Shown here in pieces: positions 35,871 to 45,060 of a DNA stretch of 64,000 nucleotides. The first letter of the stretch is position 1. Each line of letters begins with the position of its first letter. This DNA comes from Nocardioides ginsengisegetis (GTDB lineage Bacteria; Actinomycetota; Actinomycetes; Propionibacteriales; Nocardioidaceae), in contig NZ_JACGXA010000001.1 of the NCBI RefSeq assembly GCF_014138045.1, positions 3,209,001-3,273,000 on the forward strand, in the 5' to 3' direction. The notes below the pieces were generated by a model, which worked only from the letters and a program-made list of their open reading frames with translations, was not told where the DNA came from and did no database searches. A program made the translations under genes and the position numbers.

Positions 35871-36511
35871 GCGCCGTGCTGCACGAGTGGCGGATCGCGC
35901 CGCGGGAGTACGCCCGGCACGAGTCCCGGCGGGGTCGCCGCTTCGCCCACGAGTCGATCGTGCCGGCCCGGACCGCGCTGGTCGTGGTCGACGTGGTGCC
36001 GTTCTTCGTCGAGCAGAACCCCTACTGCGCCGGGATCCTGCCCCAGGTCCGCGCCCTGTCCACGGCCGTGCGCGACGCCGGTGGCGTCGTGGCCTGGGTC
36101 CGGCCGACGTCCGGCCCGCCGACACCCGCGGCCGTGGCCTTCTACGGAGCGGACGTGGCGACGCTGTACGCCGCGTCCGGGGGCGAACCAGCCGCGGAGG
36201 CCGGCGTACAGGCGGGTGACCTGCACGTGGAGAAGAGCGTGCCGAGCGCGTTCTTCCCGGGGCTGTGCGACCTGCACGACCTGCTGGCGGAGCGGTCGGT
36301 CGACACCGTGATCGTGACCGGCACGGTGACCAACGTGTGCGTGGAGTCGACGGTCCGGGACGCCGCGACGCTGGGCTACAGGGTCGTGCTCGTGGCCGAC
36401 GCGTGCGCGGCGGTCGACGACGCGACGCACAACGCGACGCTGCACACGGTCTACCGCTCGTTCGGCGACGTCCGCCCGACCGCCGAGGTGCTCGCGCTCC
36501 TCGGCGGCTGA
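35867..36511 (+). CDS. isochorismatase family cysteine hydrolase
   Basis: 214 residues. The catalytic triad is recognisable: Asp in ALVVVDVVPFF, Lys in HVEKSVPSAF, and Cys in GTVTNVCVESTVRDA. The family hydrolyses amides or vinyl ethers (nicotinamide, carbamoylsarcosine, isochorismate); the substrate is not predictable. GTG 35867 overlaps the previous stop and has GCGGAGG just upstream; GTG 35876 is an alternative. Confidence 0.9.
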   Translation: MSAVLHEWRIAPREYARHESRRGRRFAHESIVPARTALVVVDVVPFFVEQNPYCAGILPQVRALSTAVRDAGGVVAWVRPTSGPPTPAAVAFYGADVATLYAASGGEPAAEAGVQAGDLHVEKSVPSAFFPGLCDLHDLLAERSVDTVIVTGTVTNVCVESTVRDAATLGYRVVLVADACAAVDDATHNATLHTVYRSFGDVRPTAEVLALLGG

Positions 36512-36512
36512 C

Positions 36513-38657
36513 TCACGCGCCCAGGCCCAGCTTCTCGGTCAGCGCGTCGGTCAACAGGGCGACGAGCGCCTCGAGCTGGACGTCGGCGGAGGAGGAGATC
36601 TCCTCGTCCGAGCCGTCGAGGGCGACCGCGGCCAGGCCGGCCTTGCTGTCGATGAGCTCGGCGACCTTGGTGTCGATCGTCTGGGCCGCGATGATCCGCC
36701 ACGCGGTGACCGGCTCGGCCTGGCCGATGCGGTGCACGCGGTCGATGGCCTGGGTCTGCTCGGCGTCGGTCCAGGACAGCTCGGCGAGCACGACGTTGGA
36801 GGCGACCTGGAGGTTCAGGCCGACGCCGGCGGCGGTCAGCGAGCAGACGGCGATCGCGACGTCGGGGTCGTTGACGAAGTCGTCGATGTTCTTCTGGCGG
36901 ACCTTGGTCGACTGCTCGCCGCGGATCGAGGAGTAGCGGATGCCGCGCTTGTCGAAGAGCTCCTGGGCGGCGTCCATGACGTCGATGTGCTTGGCGAAGA
37001 AGACGACCTTGCCGACGTTGCGGGCCAGCTGGGCGGCGTAGTCGGCCGCGAGGCCGGACTTGGCCTGGCCGATCCGCCGCATCATCGTGAAGACGTTCTC
37101 GTCGGACTTGGTCGTCGTGGTGTCCTCGCGCTCCCACGTCGCCACGCGGCGTACGAGCTCGTGGTCGATGCCCTCGACGGTGATGCCGGACGTGCGGGTC
37201 GCGAGCGCGGTCTCGTAACGGTGCACGAGACGTCGCGCGAGCTCCCGCTCGGCGGCCCGGATCGAGCGGCCGGCCTCGTCGTCGAGCTCGACCGGGAGGT
37301 CGGCGATCCGGCGGGCCGGGATGTCGGCGGCGACGTCGACCTTGCGGCGCCGGACGATGCCCATGTCGATGACGGCGTTGCGCGCGGCGGGGTAGAAGCC
37401 GAAGTCGGCGGGCGTCATGTCGGTCTCCTCCAGCGCGGCCATCAGCGCGGGGAGCGGCTTCTTGTCGTCGATCCAGCCGAGGAACTGCCAGATCGCCCGG
37501 AAGTCCTCGATGTCGTTGATCAGCGGGGTGCCGGTCAGCGCCATCAGCAGCGGGCGGACCGTGCGGGTGCGGATCCGCTCGGAGAGCTGGAGCGCGTGCT
37601 GGGAGCGCTGCGAGGTCTTGTTCTTGATGAAGTGGGCCTCGTCGACGACCATGCCGCGGAAGCCGAAGTCGCCGAGCCAGCCGACGTGGCGGTCGAGCAC
37701 CTCGTAGTTGACGACCACGATGTCGGCGAAGCCGTCGATGGTGTGGCCGTCGCCGTGGATGACGGTGGCGGTGCGGTTGGGGGTCCAGATGCCGGCCTCG
37801 CGCGCCCAGTTGGTCTTGACGACGTTGGGGACGACGACCAGCAGCGGGTAGGCGTTGGCGGCCTCGGCGGCGAGCAGCGCCTGGGCGGTCTTGCCGAGGC
37901 CGGGCTCGTCGGCGAGCAGGAAGGTGCGGTGGCCGTTGGCGGCCGCGGCCACCACCCCGGCCTGGTGGGGCATCAGCTCGTGGCCGCCGGGGGCCCGGAG
38001 CGAGGTCGGCTCGGGCAGCGGCATGCACGAGGAGGAGCCGCCGTACTCGAAGGAGCGGAAGAGCGGGCCGAGGAGCTCCCACGAGGCGAGCCGGCCGGTG
38101 CGCGGCCGGGGCTGCTGCTCGGCGGCGCTGAAGTCCGGGACGAGGAAGGGGTTGGCCAGCTGGCGCGAGACCACGGACTGCGGCAGCACGCGCTTCTCGT
38201 TCTGCGGCGGGGCGGCGCTGGGCTCGGTCGGGGCGACCGGGTCCGGGGTGGGCTCCATGCCGGCGGCCTTGAGCATCTCGCGCTTGCGGGAGCGGGCCGA
38301 CTCGGTGACCACGGCGTCCTCGGCGAGGAGCTGCAGCAGGGAGGTGTCGCGGGCGGCGGTCTTGGCCATGATCGTGGCGATGCCGTCGAGGCGCTTGAGC
38401 TGCTCGGCGCGGTGCGCCTCGGTGCCCTCCTCGTCGGCCTTCACCCGAGCCCGCTCCTCGCGGACCAGCTGGGCCAGGGCCTGGAAGGTGGCGCGGCCGG
38501 ACGGGTTGACCGGGCCGCGCTGGGCCCCGGCCTCGACCTCGCGCACGGCGCGCGCGAGGACCGGGATGACGCCCTCGTTGTCGAGGTTGCGGGCACGCCG
38601 CTGGTTGCGCGGGGCGGTGCGGACACCGCCCCCCTGACGCTGGCCTCGTCGAGCCAA
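36513..38657 (-). CDS. SNF2-family DEAD/DEAH helicase-like ATPase
   Basis: 714 residues. The N-terminal about 240 residues are charged and helical with no named domain. The SNF2 core follows: LMPHQAGVVAAAANG, Walker A LADEPGLGKTAQAL, MVVDEAHFIKN (DEAH), LMALTGTPLIND; then the C-terminal lobe with KVVFFAKHIDVMDA, SLTAAGVGLNLQVAS and QAIDRVHRIGQ. Probably a DNA translocase. TTG 38657 chosen because GGAGGAGGAG lies just before it; there is no better start nearby. Confidence 0.9.
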   Translation of the reverse strand: MARRGQRQGGGVRTAPRNQRRARNLDNEGVIPVLARAVREVEAGAQRGPVNPSGRATFQALAQLVREERARVKADEEGTEAHRAEQLKRLDGIATIMAKTAARDTSLLQLLAEDAVVTESARSRKREMLKAAGMEPTPDPVAPTEPSAAPPQNEKRVLPQSVVSRQLANPFLVPDFSAAEQQPRPRTGRLASWELLGPLFRSFEYGGSSSCMPLPEPTSLRAPGGHELMPHQAGVVAAAANGHRTFLLADEPGLGKTAQALLAAEAANAYPLLVVVPNVVKTNWAREAGIWTPNRTATVIHGDGHTIDGFADIVVVNYEVLDRHVGWLGDFGFRGMVVDEAHFIKNKTSQRSQHALQLSERIRTRTVRPLLMALTGTPLINDIEDFRAIWQFLGWIDDKKPLPALMAALEETDMTPADFGFYPAARNAVIDMGIVRRRKVDVAADIPARRIADLPVELDDEAGRSIRAAERELARRLVHRYETALATRTSGITVEGIDHELVRRVATWEREDTTTTKSDENVFTMMRRIGQAKSGLAADYAAQLARNVGKVVFFAKHIDVMDAAQELFDKRGIRYSSIRGEQSTKVRQKNIDDFVNDPDVAIAVCSLTAAGVGLNLQVASNVVLAELSWTDAEQTQAIDRVHRIGQAEPVTAWRIIAAQTIDTKVAELIDSKAGLAAVALDGSDEEISSSADVQLEALVALLTDALTEKLGLGA

Positions 38658-39104
38658 GACTCCTCCTCCGGATGCCGTGGCGCCACGCCACGGCCGGTAG
38701 CAGCGCTGCAGGCAGCCCCGCGACCGGGAGCGACGAGACGCCGAGCGGACTGAGCCAGGAAGACGGTCCGGCGGCGCTACTCGATCCACCCGATCTCCGG
38801 GACCTGACATGGAGACCGACATCCCGGAACCGATGGTCCGCGATGAGCGTGGGGCCTGCGAGCCTCGAGATGAGGGTCGCTGCTGCACCCAGCCTATCCC
38901 CCGGCCGCGCCCCGCGGGGAACCCCCGGCACATCCGTGCCATCCGGGCCTTGATTGGTGTGGTCCCAACGGGTGACTCCCCCGCACATCGGGACTACTCT
39001 CGAAGGGTGCGCGTTCCCCGGGTCGCAACCGGGCACTCGGCGGCCAGCGGCCCTCTCCAGAAGTGCGCGGCCTGCCCTGACCCCGCACCGGGGGTGAGCG
39101 CGGC
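38658..39104. other. non-coding gap with a hairpin
   Basis: This 447-base gap between divergent genes holds no convincing gene. GCCGTGGCG (38674-38682) pairs with CGCCACGGC (38686-38694) around CCA, in the leader of the SNF2 gene, just before its ribosome-binding region. No other structure was recognised. Confidence 0.5.
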
Positions 39105-40049
39105 ATGAGCGCCCTGGCACACGAGGCCATGCCCCGCTTCGAGCACGCGACGCTGTGCTACCGCGACGACGCGGAGTTCCTCGACCTGGTCGGCGGATTC
39201 GTCCGGGACGGCGTCGAGCGCGACGAGGCCGTCCTGGTCGCCGAGCCGACCCAGCGTCTCGCCCAGCTGCGCGACGCCCTGGGTGACGACGCCCGTCGGG
39301 TCGAGTGGCTGGACATGACGGAGGCCGGGAGCAACCCGGCCCGCATCATCGCCCTCTGGGCCGAGTTCGTGTCCCTCGGCGAGGAGGCCGGGAGGGCGAT
39401 GCGTGGGGTGGGTGAGCCGGCGTGGCCGGGACGACGCCCGGAGGAGTTCGACGAGTGCCGGCTGCACGAGCTGCTGCTCAATCGGCAGTTCGACGGCGGC
39501 CCGGGCTGGCTGCTGGTCTGCCCCTACGACATCACCGGGCTCCCGGCGTACGTCGTCGCGGAGTCGCTGCGCACCCACCCGCTGCGCTACGACCACGACG
39601 GCTTCACGACCACGCCGTTCTACGACGGGCTGCTCGTCGACCGGACCTTCGCCGCTCCTCTGCCCGCGCCGCCCGCGGACGCCCGGACGCTCGCCTACGA
39701 CGCGCCGTCGGCCGGCCTCGTCCGCACGGCCCTCCAGGACTTCGGGACGTCCTGCGGCGTCACCGAGGAGCGCATCGAGGACCTGTCCGTGGCCGGCTGG
39801 GAGATCGCGGTCAACAGCATCCAGCACGGCGGCGGCCGCGGCGTGCTGCGGCTGTGGCGCGAGCCGGGTGCGATGGTCGCGCAGTTCGAGGACGACGGCG
39901 TCATCACCGACGCGCTCGTCGGCCGCCAGACCCCACCGCTCGACGGGACCGGTGGCCGCGGCGTCTACCTCGCCCACCAGCTGTGCGACCTGGTGCACCT
40001 GCGCTCGTCGACCGGCGGCACCGTCGTACGCCTCGTCACCTGGCTGTAG
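39105..40049 (+). CDS. RsbA-like anti-sigma regulatory protein (MEDS sensor + histidine-kinase-like ATPase)
   Basis: 314 residues. The N-terminal MEDS-type sensory domain (about 10-190) begins FEHATLCYRDDAEFLDLVGG and includes VEWLDMTEAGSNPARII. The C-terminal GHKL ATPase domain (about 210-314) has the N-box WEIAVNSIQHGG and G-box region DGTGGRGVYLAHQL. Such proteins modulate alternative sigma factors by phosphorylating or binding antagonists. No sigma factor gene is adjacent. Confidence 0.82.
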   Translation: MSALAHEAMPRFEHATLCYRDDAEFLDLVGGFVRDGVERDEAVLVAEPTQRLAQLRDALGDDARRVEWLDMTEAGSNPARIIALWAEFVSLGEEAGRAMRGVGEPAWPGRRPEEFDECRLHELLLNRQFDGGPGWLLVCPYDITGLPAYVVAESLRTHPLRYDHDGFTTTPFYDGLLVDRTFAAPLPAPPADARTLAYDAPSAGLVRTALQDFGTSCGVTEERIEDLSVAGWEIAVNSIQHGGGRGVLRLWREPGAMVAQFEDDGVITDALVGRQTPPLDGTGGRGVYLAHQLCDLVHLRSSTGGTVVRLVTWL

Positions 40050-40657
40050 TCACGGACGGGCAGCCGACCTCCGCGAGCGTCGACCTCTACTGGCTGCCGC
40101 TCGGCGCCGGCGACAACACGCACTGCGTGCGGACCAACGGGCGGATCTTCGAGTGGGTCAGTGCCCACCTCGAGCGACGTGAGCGGTGCGACCTCTACCA
40201 CGCGGCGCTCGAGGTGTGCCTCGGGTCGGAGGCGTTCGTCATCGAGATGGCCCCGGTGTGGAGCCTCGACGACCCCGACCGCGGCGTGGTGTGCGAGGGC
40301 CCGGTCGGGCTGGGCTGGCTGGGTCGCTCGCGGATGTTCCGCTACGAGGTGCACTGCTGGCGCAACGGCGTCATCCCGGACGTGGACGAGGCCGTCGACA
40401 GCCCCCAGCGACTGAGCACCGATCCGGGCCGGGCGCAGCGTCTTCTCGCCCTCCTGCCGTCGTTCCCCAACGCGACGTGGGGCCGGGACGACCTCGGCGC
40501 CGGTGAGATGTGGAACTCCAACTCGCTCGTCTCGTGGCTCCTGGCGAGCAGCGGCCACGACATGAACACGCTCGAGCCCCCGGCCCACGGGCGCGCGCCC
40601 GGGTGGGCCGCCGGGCTCGTCGTCGCGTCACGCGTGGTGTCGACGCCGGGGCCGTGA
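39983..40657 (+). CDS. protein of unknown function downstream of the RsbA-like gene
   Basis: Recognisable protein begins about 40,052 (TDGQPTSASVDLYWLPLGAGDN). The only canonical start upstream in frame is GTG 39983, inside the previous gene; CTG 40040, overlapping the previous TAG, is another candidate. Conserved-looking stretches are HCVRTNGRIFEW, LYHAALEV, FVIEMAP, FRYEVHCWRNGVI and GEMWNSNSLVSWLL. The order of His and polar residues recalls permuted papain-like (NlpC/P60, LRAT) folds, but the expected Cys is a Ser. Function unknown. Confidence 0.6.
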   Translation: MRPGAPALVDRRHRRTPRHLAVVTDGQPTSASVDLYWLPLGAGDNTHCVRTNGRIFEWVSAHLERRERCDLYHAALEVCLGSEAFVIEMAPVWSLDDPDRGVVCEGPVGLGWLGRSRMFRYEVHCWRNGVIPDVDEAVDSPQRLSTDPGRAQRLLALLPSFPNATWGRDDLGAGEMWNSNSLVSWLLASSGHDMNTLEPPAHGRAPGWAAGLVVASRVVSTPGP

Positions 40658-40662
40658 CCCCG

Positions 40663-41061
40663 TCAGGCCCGGTGCCAGACGATCCCGAAGTCGTCGGTCA
40701 GCGTGTCGCTGCCGGCGTCGTAGGCATAGCCGAGCGTGATGCGTGACCTGAACACGTTGCCGCCCGGCAGGCAGACGAGAGGCCCGGCCGTGACCAGGTC
40801 GTTGCCGTCCACGAAGCCCGGGCCGGTGACCAGGGCGGGGTTGCCGCCGCACGCGCTCGTGGCGGACTCGTCGTAGTAGATCACCGAGTAGGCGTGCCTT
40901 CCCGAGCCCACGATGCTCAAGGTCTGGGCGCTTCCGTCAGTGTCGACTGACGTCCACGTGCCGGCCAGCGCTCCGCCGGCCGCGGATGCGGGTGCTGCGA
41001 GGCCGGCGCCGGTGAGCCCGAGGACCACGGTGAGCGCCAGCGAGAGAGATGCCCTTTTCAT
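40663..41061 (-). CDS. small secreted protein of unknown function
   Basis: 132 residues. Clear Sec signal: MKRASLSLALTVVLGLTGAG then APASAAGG, cleavage near residue 26. The mature part starts GTWTSVDTDGSAQ and has two cysteines (ATSACGG, GPLVCLPGG) that may form a disulfide. No domain recognised. GGAGGAAGG lies about ten bases before the ATG. Last gene before the tRNA remnant, presumably on the host side of the island. Confidence 0.7.
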   Translation of the reverse strand: MKRASLSLALTVVLGLTGAGLAAPASAAGGALAGTWTSVDTDGSAQTLSIVGSGRHAYSVIYYDESATSACGGNPALVTGPGFVDGNDLVTAGPLVCLPGGNVFRSRITLGYAYDAGSDTLTDDFGIVWHRA

Positions 41062-41204
41062 GAGGTCGCTGCCTTCCTCCAGTTCGGACCAATCACCCAA
41101 GGCTCCTGCTGGCCGGCCGAGATCGGCAATGGCCCGGATGAGCCACGCGAGGGGGCACGATGGGGGGCCGGGAGCCATGACGAAGCTGCCGAGCCGCGGG
41201 AACG

Positions 41205-41233
41205 AAAAAGACCCAGGTCAGCGACCTGGGTCT
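41205..41233 (-). terminator. rho-independent terminator behind the tRNA fragment
   Basis: An 11-bp perfect stem (41209-41219 with 41223-41233), three-base loop, followed on the minus strand by TTTT (41208-41205). It would terminate the tRNA-Ala transcript. Confidence 0.88.
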
Positions 41234-41235
41234 GG

Positions 41236-41282
<47 letters not shown>

Positions 41283-41362
41283 GCCGGAGCCCGCACTTGC
41301 CCGCCTCCCGAGCGCTCGGGATTGAAGCCCAGCAACTCTTGGAATCGCACAGATTGAACATC

Positions 41363-41381
41363 GGGGGTACGCAGGGGGTAC
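41363..41381. repeat. direct repeats GGGGGTAC beside the att site
   Basis: GGGGGTAC at 41363-41370 and 41374-41381, spaced 11 bp, about one helical turn, 80 bp inside the presumed island. They could be integrase arm-type sites. The rest of 41,283-41,645 shows no gene. Confidence 0.4.
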
Positions 41382-41645
41382 ACGCACCTTCGACCGAGCC
41401 TCGGTGTGCGTTAGCAGGCATCCGGACCCCGTCCGCGACGTCGCTGGTAGTCGGAGTTCAGCGACCACCTTCAGGCTGTGACTCTGATGTCCTCGCTACC
41501 GGCAGGAAGGGCTCGCGCCGGTGATTCCAACGTTGAATGCCGGGTCGAGCCAGCAATCGCCCGATGCCGCCGCGCGTACGGTGGTCGTACGAAGCCAGTT
41601 GACGCCCTCCGCCGATAAAGCGCACGCGGAGATCCTTCACCGCAG

Positions 41646-41825
41646 CTAGACCTCGCACTGGGATATGAGAGGAACCTTGAGACCCATCAGGTGCACGACG
41701 TAGGCGGGAGCACGGCACTGGCGCACCTTGATCAGCTTGCCGTCGAGGAAGCGGACAACCGTCACCGATGCCGCTGACTGCGGGGTCGGGGTCGGGTATG
41801 GCTGGGCGTCGGCCGGAGACGACAC
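41646..41825 (-). CDS. small ORF directly after the aminotransferase gene
   Basis: 59 residues from GTG 41825, five bases after the aminotransferase TAG on the same strand. Pro/Thr-rich start (YPTPTPQSA) then a compact part VTVVRFLDGKLIKVRQCRAP and AYVVHLMGLKVPLISQCEV with two cysteines. No SD. The frame stays open upstream into the aminotransferase 3' end, so it may be the remnant of a longer gene cut at the island edge rather than a complete gene. Confidence 0.35.
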   Translation of the reverse strand: MSSPADAQPYPTPTPQSAASVTVVRFLDGKLIKVRQCRAPAYVVHLMGLKVPLISQCEV

Positions 41826-41830
41826 GCTGT

Positions 41831-43045
41831 CTAGGAAGGTCGACCAGTTGAGGCCTCTCCGAGGCGAGTGATCGCCTCGGTGAGAATGGTGGTCGAGGTC
41901 GCGAAGTTTAGGCGGACATGTCCGCTCCCGCCGGTTCCGAAGACGTGCCCAGAACTCAGTGCGACGCGTGCATGATCCAGGAAATATCGTGCTGGACCCG
42001 CAAGGTCGGAGACTGCGCCTGTGCCGCCGCTCGCTGGTGTGTCAATGCCTAGACTTCGGCAGTCGAGCCAAGCGAGATACGTGCCTTCGGGCCGGAGGTA
42101 ACCAACCTCGGGAACGTGTTCGGAGAGGAGCTCGCCGAGCAGCCTCCTGTTGGCGTCCAGTCCGCCCAGCAGCGCGTCGAGCCAGACGCCCCCGTGCTGG
42201 AATGCCGCTGTGTGGGCGATGACGCCAAGGTGACTCGGCCCGTGACTGACCTCCTCCGGAATCCGTGCCAGGTCCGACGCAGCGGCCACAGGCCCGGCCG
42301 CCACCAGGGCGGCCTTCAGGCCAGCGAGGTTCCATGCCTTCGAAGCCGACATCAGCGAAAACGCGTCCTCGGTGCCCGGCACGGACAGGTAGGGCGTGAA
42401 TCTGGCGCCAGCCAGGACCAGAGGTGCATGGATCTCGTCGGCGATCACACGAACACCATGCTGCTCGGCCAGCGCGGCAACACTCTCCAGCTCGGAGCGG
42501 GTATGCACTGCCCCGGTCGGGTTGTGCGGATTGCTGAGCAGGTAGACGGCGCGAGGACTCAATGCTCGCGCTTGGCGAAAGGCGCCTTCGAGCTCGTTGA
42601 GATCGATGCGTCCCACGGGGGTGAGGCCGGATTCGACGACTCGCCAGCCGCCGTGGCTGACGAACGCATAGAACGGCGGGTAGACGGGAGCGTTGACGAT
42701 GACCGGATCGCCTGGCTCCGTGATCAACCGGAGCACCTCGACGATTCCCATCATCACGTCGGGCACGATCGAAGCGGTCTCCGCTGGGAACCCTCCCCAG
42801 CCCCACCTGGTCGAGGCGAAGGCGCTCACGGCAACTGCATAGTCCTCACCAGCCGAATATCCGGTGTCCCCGGCGTCGATGGCGTCACGCAGGGCATCAG
42901 CAATAGGTGCGGCGAGCAGTACGTCCATCTCGGCCACCCACAATGGCAGTACGTCGCGAGGGTGAACGCGCCACTTCATGCTCGTCCGCCTCTGCAGTTC
43001 GCGCAGGGAGAGCACTTCCAGCGGGTTCGGCACCGTTGCGCTCAC
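41831..43045 (-). CDS. MalY/PatB family pyridoxal-phosphate aminotransferase (C-S lyase type)
   Basis: 404 residues. Fold-type I aminotransferase: [51 protein letters not shown] and the PLP lysine in [15 protein letters not shown], with the C-terminal Arg in [11 protein letters not shown]. The pattern ([19 protein letters not shown]) is that of cystathionine beta-lyase/PatB enzymes, which cleave C-S bonds or transaminate. In the island it could act on amino-acid-derived substrates; its link to the nitrile route is unproven. GTG start. Confidence 0.88.
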   Translation of the reverse strand: MSATVPNPLEVLSLRELQRRTSMKWRVHPRDVLPLWVAEMDVLLAAPIADALRDAIDAGDTGYSAGEDYAVAVSAFASTRWGWGGFPAETASIVPDVMMGIVEVLRLITEPGDPVIVNAPVYPPFYAFVSHGGWRVVESGLTPVGRIDLNELEGAFRQARALSPRAVYLLSNPHNPTGAVHTRSELESVAALAEQHGVRVIADEIHAPLVLAGARFTPYLSVPGTEDAFSLMSASKAWNLAGLKAALVAAGPVAAASDLARIPEEVSHGPSHLGVIAHTAAFQHGGVWLDALLGGLDANRRLLGELLSEHVPEVGYLRPEGTYLAWLDCRSLGIDTPASGGTGAVSDLAGPARYFLDHARVALSSGHVFGTGGSGHVRLNFATSTTILTEAITRLGEASTGRPS

Positions 43046-43365
43046 GACTACTCCAGATCACTCAGAGGCGTTCATCGGGTCGGTCAGGCAGGCGAAACAG
43101 AGGAAGGCTACGGGAGCGCCGGTGGTCCCAGGTCCCATGGCTCGCCAGATAGGCGACTGGCTCGCGATCCGGGTCGTAGACGGGTCGGAGCGTGAGGATA
43201 CGCCCGGATCTGCCGCCTAGCGTGCGTCCGCAACCGCGATCGTGGCCTGCGGGATCAGCCGCGAATCCGGGGAGAGGTTGAAGTCAGTCACGACCGCGTG
43301 ACCCTTGCAAGAGGTCGTCGCGAAAGTACCCAGCTGACGAATTTCATCTAGTCACACCTGGGTCG
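43046..43365. other. intergenic gap without recognised gene
   Basis: 320 bases between the PatB-like gene and the aldoxime dehydratase. It has lower GC than the housekeeping region. No convincing ORF, hairpin or promoter was recognised. Confidence 0.4.
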
Positions 43366-44415
43366 TCAGCGGCACACGTCCCGCATCATTCCGGTCGCCG
43401 GATGGCAGTTGATGTACTCGGACGTCTGGTTCGAGCCGTCCGAGACCGAGACCTCATGGTAGAGACGGAGCTCCTCGAGGGTGGCAGCCATCTTGACGAA
43501 CGTCGCAAAGATGCGCAGGTGAGTGGAATGGGTCTCGGCCCAGCGCTCGAGGGCGGCCAGAGAACTCCAGTGGCCGACGTTGTAGGTCTCCCCGAGGAGG
43601 GTGCCGTCAAGATCGATGCTCTGGACGAAGCGGTTGCTGTAGCACCCGACAGCCTGGCCGTTGTCTCGCAAGAAGTTCATGCCGTCGACGAGCGTCGGCT
43701 GGATTTTGTCGAGATAGAGGGACTGCTGATCCGGGGCGGCGTGCTTCCAGTCCTGACCGGATCGGATCACGGCGATGTTGTCATGACCTTTGACGACGAC
43801 GCGGCCACCATCTGCCGGATTGCCCGATGCGACGGTCAGCCCTCCCGAAGGCCACATCCAGTCTGTCTGCGACAGAGGGAACCGCTCACGCATGGAACCC
43901 CAGTAGCCATGCTCGTTGATCTCGCCGGTAACGGCGCCCATCACCGCGCCGATGCCGGGTAAGTCGTTCTGATAGCCGTAAATGGTCTCGAATTGCTCCA
44001 GACGGGGACAGTGCGTCTCGCGGAAGTAGCCCAATCCGTCCTGAAGTCGGTCGTCGGACTCCCACCAGTCGGCGACCATCGGGGAGGACGACCAGCGGGC
44101 GTACGCCGCAGGGTCGAGCCAGTACGCGACGACCATGAGGTTGTGGTGGTCCTGGTTGTCGCGGTGGTAGGAGAGGTCGTGGTGCCTCGGTCCGTCCGGG
44201 CCAGAGAACATGGAGATGATGTGCTGCATCGCCTCGAAGGCCTGCTCAGGTTGAGCTTCGGTGGCGTACTGGACGCCCAGGCAGGACATGACGACCTGGT
44301 CAATCCGTGTCGCAGCGCGGGCGCTGTAGCTCGGGTACGGAGGCTGGTAGTCCTCGGGCACCCGGCGTGGGAGGGTGCGTGGACAGGTGAGCCGGGGGTC
44401 GATGGCGGAGTCCAT
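43366..44415 (-). CDS. oxd: aldoxime dehydratase (heme enzyme)
   Basis: 349 residues; dehydrates R-CH=N-OH to the nitrile. Numbered from ATG 44415 (MDSAIDPRL, the usual family start), every known key residue of Rhodococcus OxdRE falls on the same position: proximal heme His299 (THLRIF), distal catalytic His320 (LRLYHEVSVSD), Arg178 (SMRERFP), Ser219 (VIRSGQDW) and Glu143 (QFETIYG). The start CPRTLPRRVPEDYQPPYP and end EYINCHPATGMMRD are also typical. ATG 44436 would add seven residues and overlap the upstream gene. Its product feeds the nitrile hydratase encoded at 48,245-49,548. Confidence 0.95.
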   Translation of the reverse strand: MDSAIDPRLTCPRTLPRRVPEDYQPPYPSYSARAATRIDQVVMSCLGVQYATEAQPEQAFEAMQHIISMFSGPDGPRHHDLSYHRDNQDHHNLMVVAYWLDPAAYARWSSSPMVADWWESDDRLQDGLGYFRETHCPRLEQFETIYGYQNDLPGIGAVMGAVTGEINEHGYWGSMRERFPLSQTDWMWPSGGLTVASGNPADGGRVVVKGHDNIAVIRSGQDWKHAAPDQQSLYLDKIQPTLVDGMNFLRDNGQAVGCYSNRFVQSIDLDGTLLGETYNVGHWSSLAALERWAETHSTHLRIFATFVKMAATLEELRLYHEVSVSDGSNQTSEYINCHPATGMMRDVCR

Positions 44416-44426
44416 TTGTCGGCTCG

Positions 44427-44846
44427 TCAGACCCATCCGAGCTGTTGCATCGAGGCCCCGTCGTTCCAGATCTTCGTGATGTGGCGGATCTTGCCGTCGT
44501 CGAAGGACATGTCGTAGACGGAGTCAGTTGCCAACTTCTTCCCGGTGGGCGGGACCGGGCCGCCTTCGCCGGTGTGAGTGCCATGGAAGATTCCGTAGAC
44601 GAGCACCTTGCTTCGCACGTTGTCTACGGCCAACGTTCTGATCTCTGCACGGCCGTCGGGCACGGGGGTGAAAAGACCCTTCATCCACTCCGTGTAGGTG
44701 TGGACGCTGTCGACGCCCTCGAGGGCGGCTGCCTGGGCCGCGAATGTGGCGTCCGGATGGCAGTAAGGCTGGCAACTCTCCCATCCGCCGCCGGCCTCGC
44801 AGGCTTCGAAGAAGTTCTCTGCAATCTCCCCGATCCCAGTCATCAT
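44427..44846 (-). CDS. NTF2-like/SnoaL-type protein
   Basis: 139 residues. A cone-shaped NTF2 fold is suggested by IAENFFEACEAGGGWESCQPYCHPDATF, YTEWMKGLFTP and VYGIFHGTHTGEGG...GKKLATDSVYDMSFDDGKI. Such proteins are small hydrolases, cyclases or binding modules; the specific role is unknown. Two tandem ATGs (44846, 44843) follow GGAAGGA. Its stop is 11 bases before the aldoxime dehydratase start, so the two form an operon and a role in aldoxime metabolism is plausible. Confidence 0.75.
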   Translation of the reverse strand: MMTGIGEIAENFFEACEAGGGWESCQPYCHPDATFAAQAAALEGVDSVHTYTEWMKGLFTPVPDGRAEIRTLAVDNVRSKVLVYGIFHGTHTGEGGPVPPTGKKLATDSVYDMSFDDGKIRHITKIWNDGASMQQLGWV

Positions 44847-45060
44847 CCGTTCCTTCCACTTGTCGTTGGCACCGCTCTCATGGCGAGAGTGCTGCCTAGC
44901 CCACGACCGCGGGTAACGAGAATCCGAGAAGATCTCCCGGGTCGTTGGTCGAAACCACAAAGAGAGGGAGGAGCGGGAAGGCGCCCGTGTGAGGCAAGCA
45001 TCAGCGCCGGTTCCCGGGGGCATGCATCGGCAGCGGGCTAGCGGCGCTACCTGGATCTGT

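Noticed and set aside
43046..43220. Plus-strand ORF before the aminotransferase
   Set aside because: Mostly antisense to the aminotransferase gene, with no SD or recognisable family.
44427..45023. Longer NTF2-like protein starting upstream of 44,846
   Set aside because: The extension is Arg/Ser-rich without a ribosome site; tandem ATGs after GGAAGGA fit better.
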